Source: CAYYBZ01 sp964470285 [NCBI: uncultured Oligoflexia bacterium]
GTDB lineage: Bacteria; Bdellovibrionota_G; CAYYBZ01
DNA: 6,115 nt
Assembly (NCBI GenBank): GCA_964470285.1
Contig: CAYYBZ010000140.1
Coordinates: forward strand, 1-6,115
Direction of reading: 5' to 3'
The translations under genes and the position numbers were made by a program. The notes under the pieces are model-generated. The model searched no databases, had not been told where the DNA came from, and saw only the letters and a list, made by a program, of their open reading frames with translations. Below are positions 5,339 to 6,115 of this stretch, piece after piece. Within the stretch, counting starts at the first letter, position 1. Every line of letters starts with the position of its first letter.

Positions 5339-6115
5339 ATGAATAACATTAAATCAATTATTTTTTCATTAATTACAATATTTTTAATTTCAGCCTGCGG
5401 GCGTAATGCACAGGGCCCCGGTTTACTTGACAGCATATCTCCGCCTAAAAATATAAGAATAGAAATAAAGGATAAAGGAGCCGATATATTCTGGGATTCT
5501 ATTGAAGGTGTAAGATACAAGTTATATTACGGAAATGAGACCCAGGTTTATAAGAGCTCGGATGCCGAAGAAGGAGCTTCTCCTATAGAAATTTCCGCAG
5601 GTGAAAGTAATTTTTCACTAAGCGGCCTTACAAACGGAAAGCAATATTTTCTTGTTTTAACTTCCGTTATTGATGAAAAAGAAAGTAAACCTTCTGCTGA
5701 AATCAGCTTTACACCGCAGTCTTCAAGTACACTTCTCTCAGCCAATGTTCTGAATATTTCGTGTGAACAGGGAGAAGCTATACAGGATGCGGCTTCTTTC
5801 ACTATAAACGATGTAGACGGAACTCAAGACACTTATGCTATCATAATAACTTCCTACGACTGGTTAAGCTCAGATAAATCTTCAGTTCAATCTCCCTCAA
5901 GTGTCAACTTAAGTGTCGACTGTACAGAGCTTACTCCGGGTACAATTCAGGGTGAAATCATTGTAGTGAATACCGAGCGCTCAGAACACGTTGAGATAAA
6001 CTTAACCGTAGAAGACTCTAGTGTCCCTGCGGTGCTATCAATGGATATCGACCAGATAAATTTCACATGCGTTGCGGGACAGTATTCTTTTTCGTCTTCA
6101 AACATAACAATATCA
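5339..6115 (+). CDS. FN3 plus BACON-repeat surface lipoprotein, 3' end beyond the window
   Basis: An ATG at 5339 opens 259 codons without a stop to the window edge. GAGG (5330-5333) lies 5 bases upstream. The signal peptide ends LISAC, a standard lipobox with Cys20, followed by GRNAQGPG. Residues 35-127 are a fibronectin type III domain (PPKNIRIEIKDKGADIFWDS, YKLYYGN, FSLSGLTNGKQYFLVLTSV). The first BACON-like repeat runs from about 132 to 225: Cys142 in NISCEQGE, YDWLSSDKSS, then Cys195 in VDCTELTPGTIQGEI and the closing strand EINLTVED. A second repeat starts near 232 and has Cys244 (INFTCVAGQ). The paired-Cys pattern and SCEQG match the repeats of the gene at 1-1560, so the two proteins belong to one group, although this one starts with FN3 and the other ends with it. 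It is expected to be anchored in the outer membrane as an adhesin or glycan binder (inference). It diverges from the lipoprotein operon. Confidence 0.85.
   Translation, partial: MNNIKSIIFSLITIFLISACGRNAQGPGLLDSISPPKNIRIEIKDKGADIFWDSIEGVRYKLYYGNETQVYKSSDAEEGASPIEISAGESNFSLSGLTNGKQYFLVLTSVIDEKESKPSAEISFTPQSSSTLLSANVLNISCEQGEAIQDAASFTINDVDGTQDTYAIIITSYDWLSSDKSSVQSPSSVNLSVDCTELTPGTIQGEIIVVNTERSEHVEINLTVEDSSVPAVLSMDIDQINFTCVAGQYSFSSSNITIS

Noticed and set aside
5263-5802. Minus-strand open frames of 84-85 codons
   Set aside because: They lie antisense to the 5339-6115 coding frame, lack ribosome binding sites and show no recognisable protein pattern.

Overview
The window looks like an accessory, surface-protein-rich stretch of an AT-rich diderm (Gram-negative-type) bacterium. 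Four of the six genes begin with, or are best read as having, a lipoprotein signal peptide. Three of the lipoboxes are relaxed (FSSC, VTKC and LITC instead of LAGC-like), which is tolerated in Spirochaetota and some deltaproteobacterial-type lineages. No housekeeping gene, tRNA or rRNA is present, so the taxon cannot be fixed; a spirochaete-like or related lipoprotein-rich lineage is only an inference.

Layout: (1) 1-1560, plus strand: the 3' part of a large secreted repeat protein, with tandem BACON-like beta-sandwich repeats of 104 residues, then a fibronectin type III domain, then a DNRLRE/CBM96-like C-terminal domain. A strong intrinsic terminator follows (1575-1614). (2) 1620-1985, minus: a small Bor/TRL-like lipoprotein with its own candidate promoter. 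(3) 2053-2238, plus: a start-less remnant, about one repeat unit, of a beta-propeller repeat protein of the DWWIKKF type. (4) 5059 down to 2250, minus: a probable three-gene operon. It holds two tandem paralogous lipoproteins (385 and 375 aa: lipocalin-like N-terminus plus WDGTYLW-type propeller repeats and a conserved WAHCxCG motif), then a small basic exported protein (148 aa) of unknown family. (5) 5060-5338: divergent intergenic region with candidate promoters in both directions and a perfect 19-bp AT palindrome. (6) 5339-6115, plus: the 5' part of a second FN3 plus BACON-repeat lipoprotein, cut off by the window edge.

Working picture (inference): the two plus-strand BACON/FN3 proteins are probable surface adhesins or glycan-binding proteins. 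The minus-strand operon between them encodes cell-envelope lipoproteins of a duplicated, apparently undescribed family together with a periplasmic partner. Repeat homogenisation in the left gene, the tandem duplication (which kept even the ribosome binding site) and the gene remnant all point to a region that is turning over rapidly. No mobile element, CRISPR array, toxin-antitoxin pair or defence system was seen.
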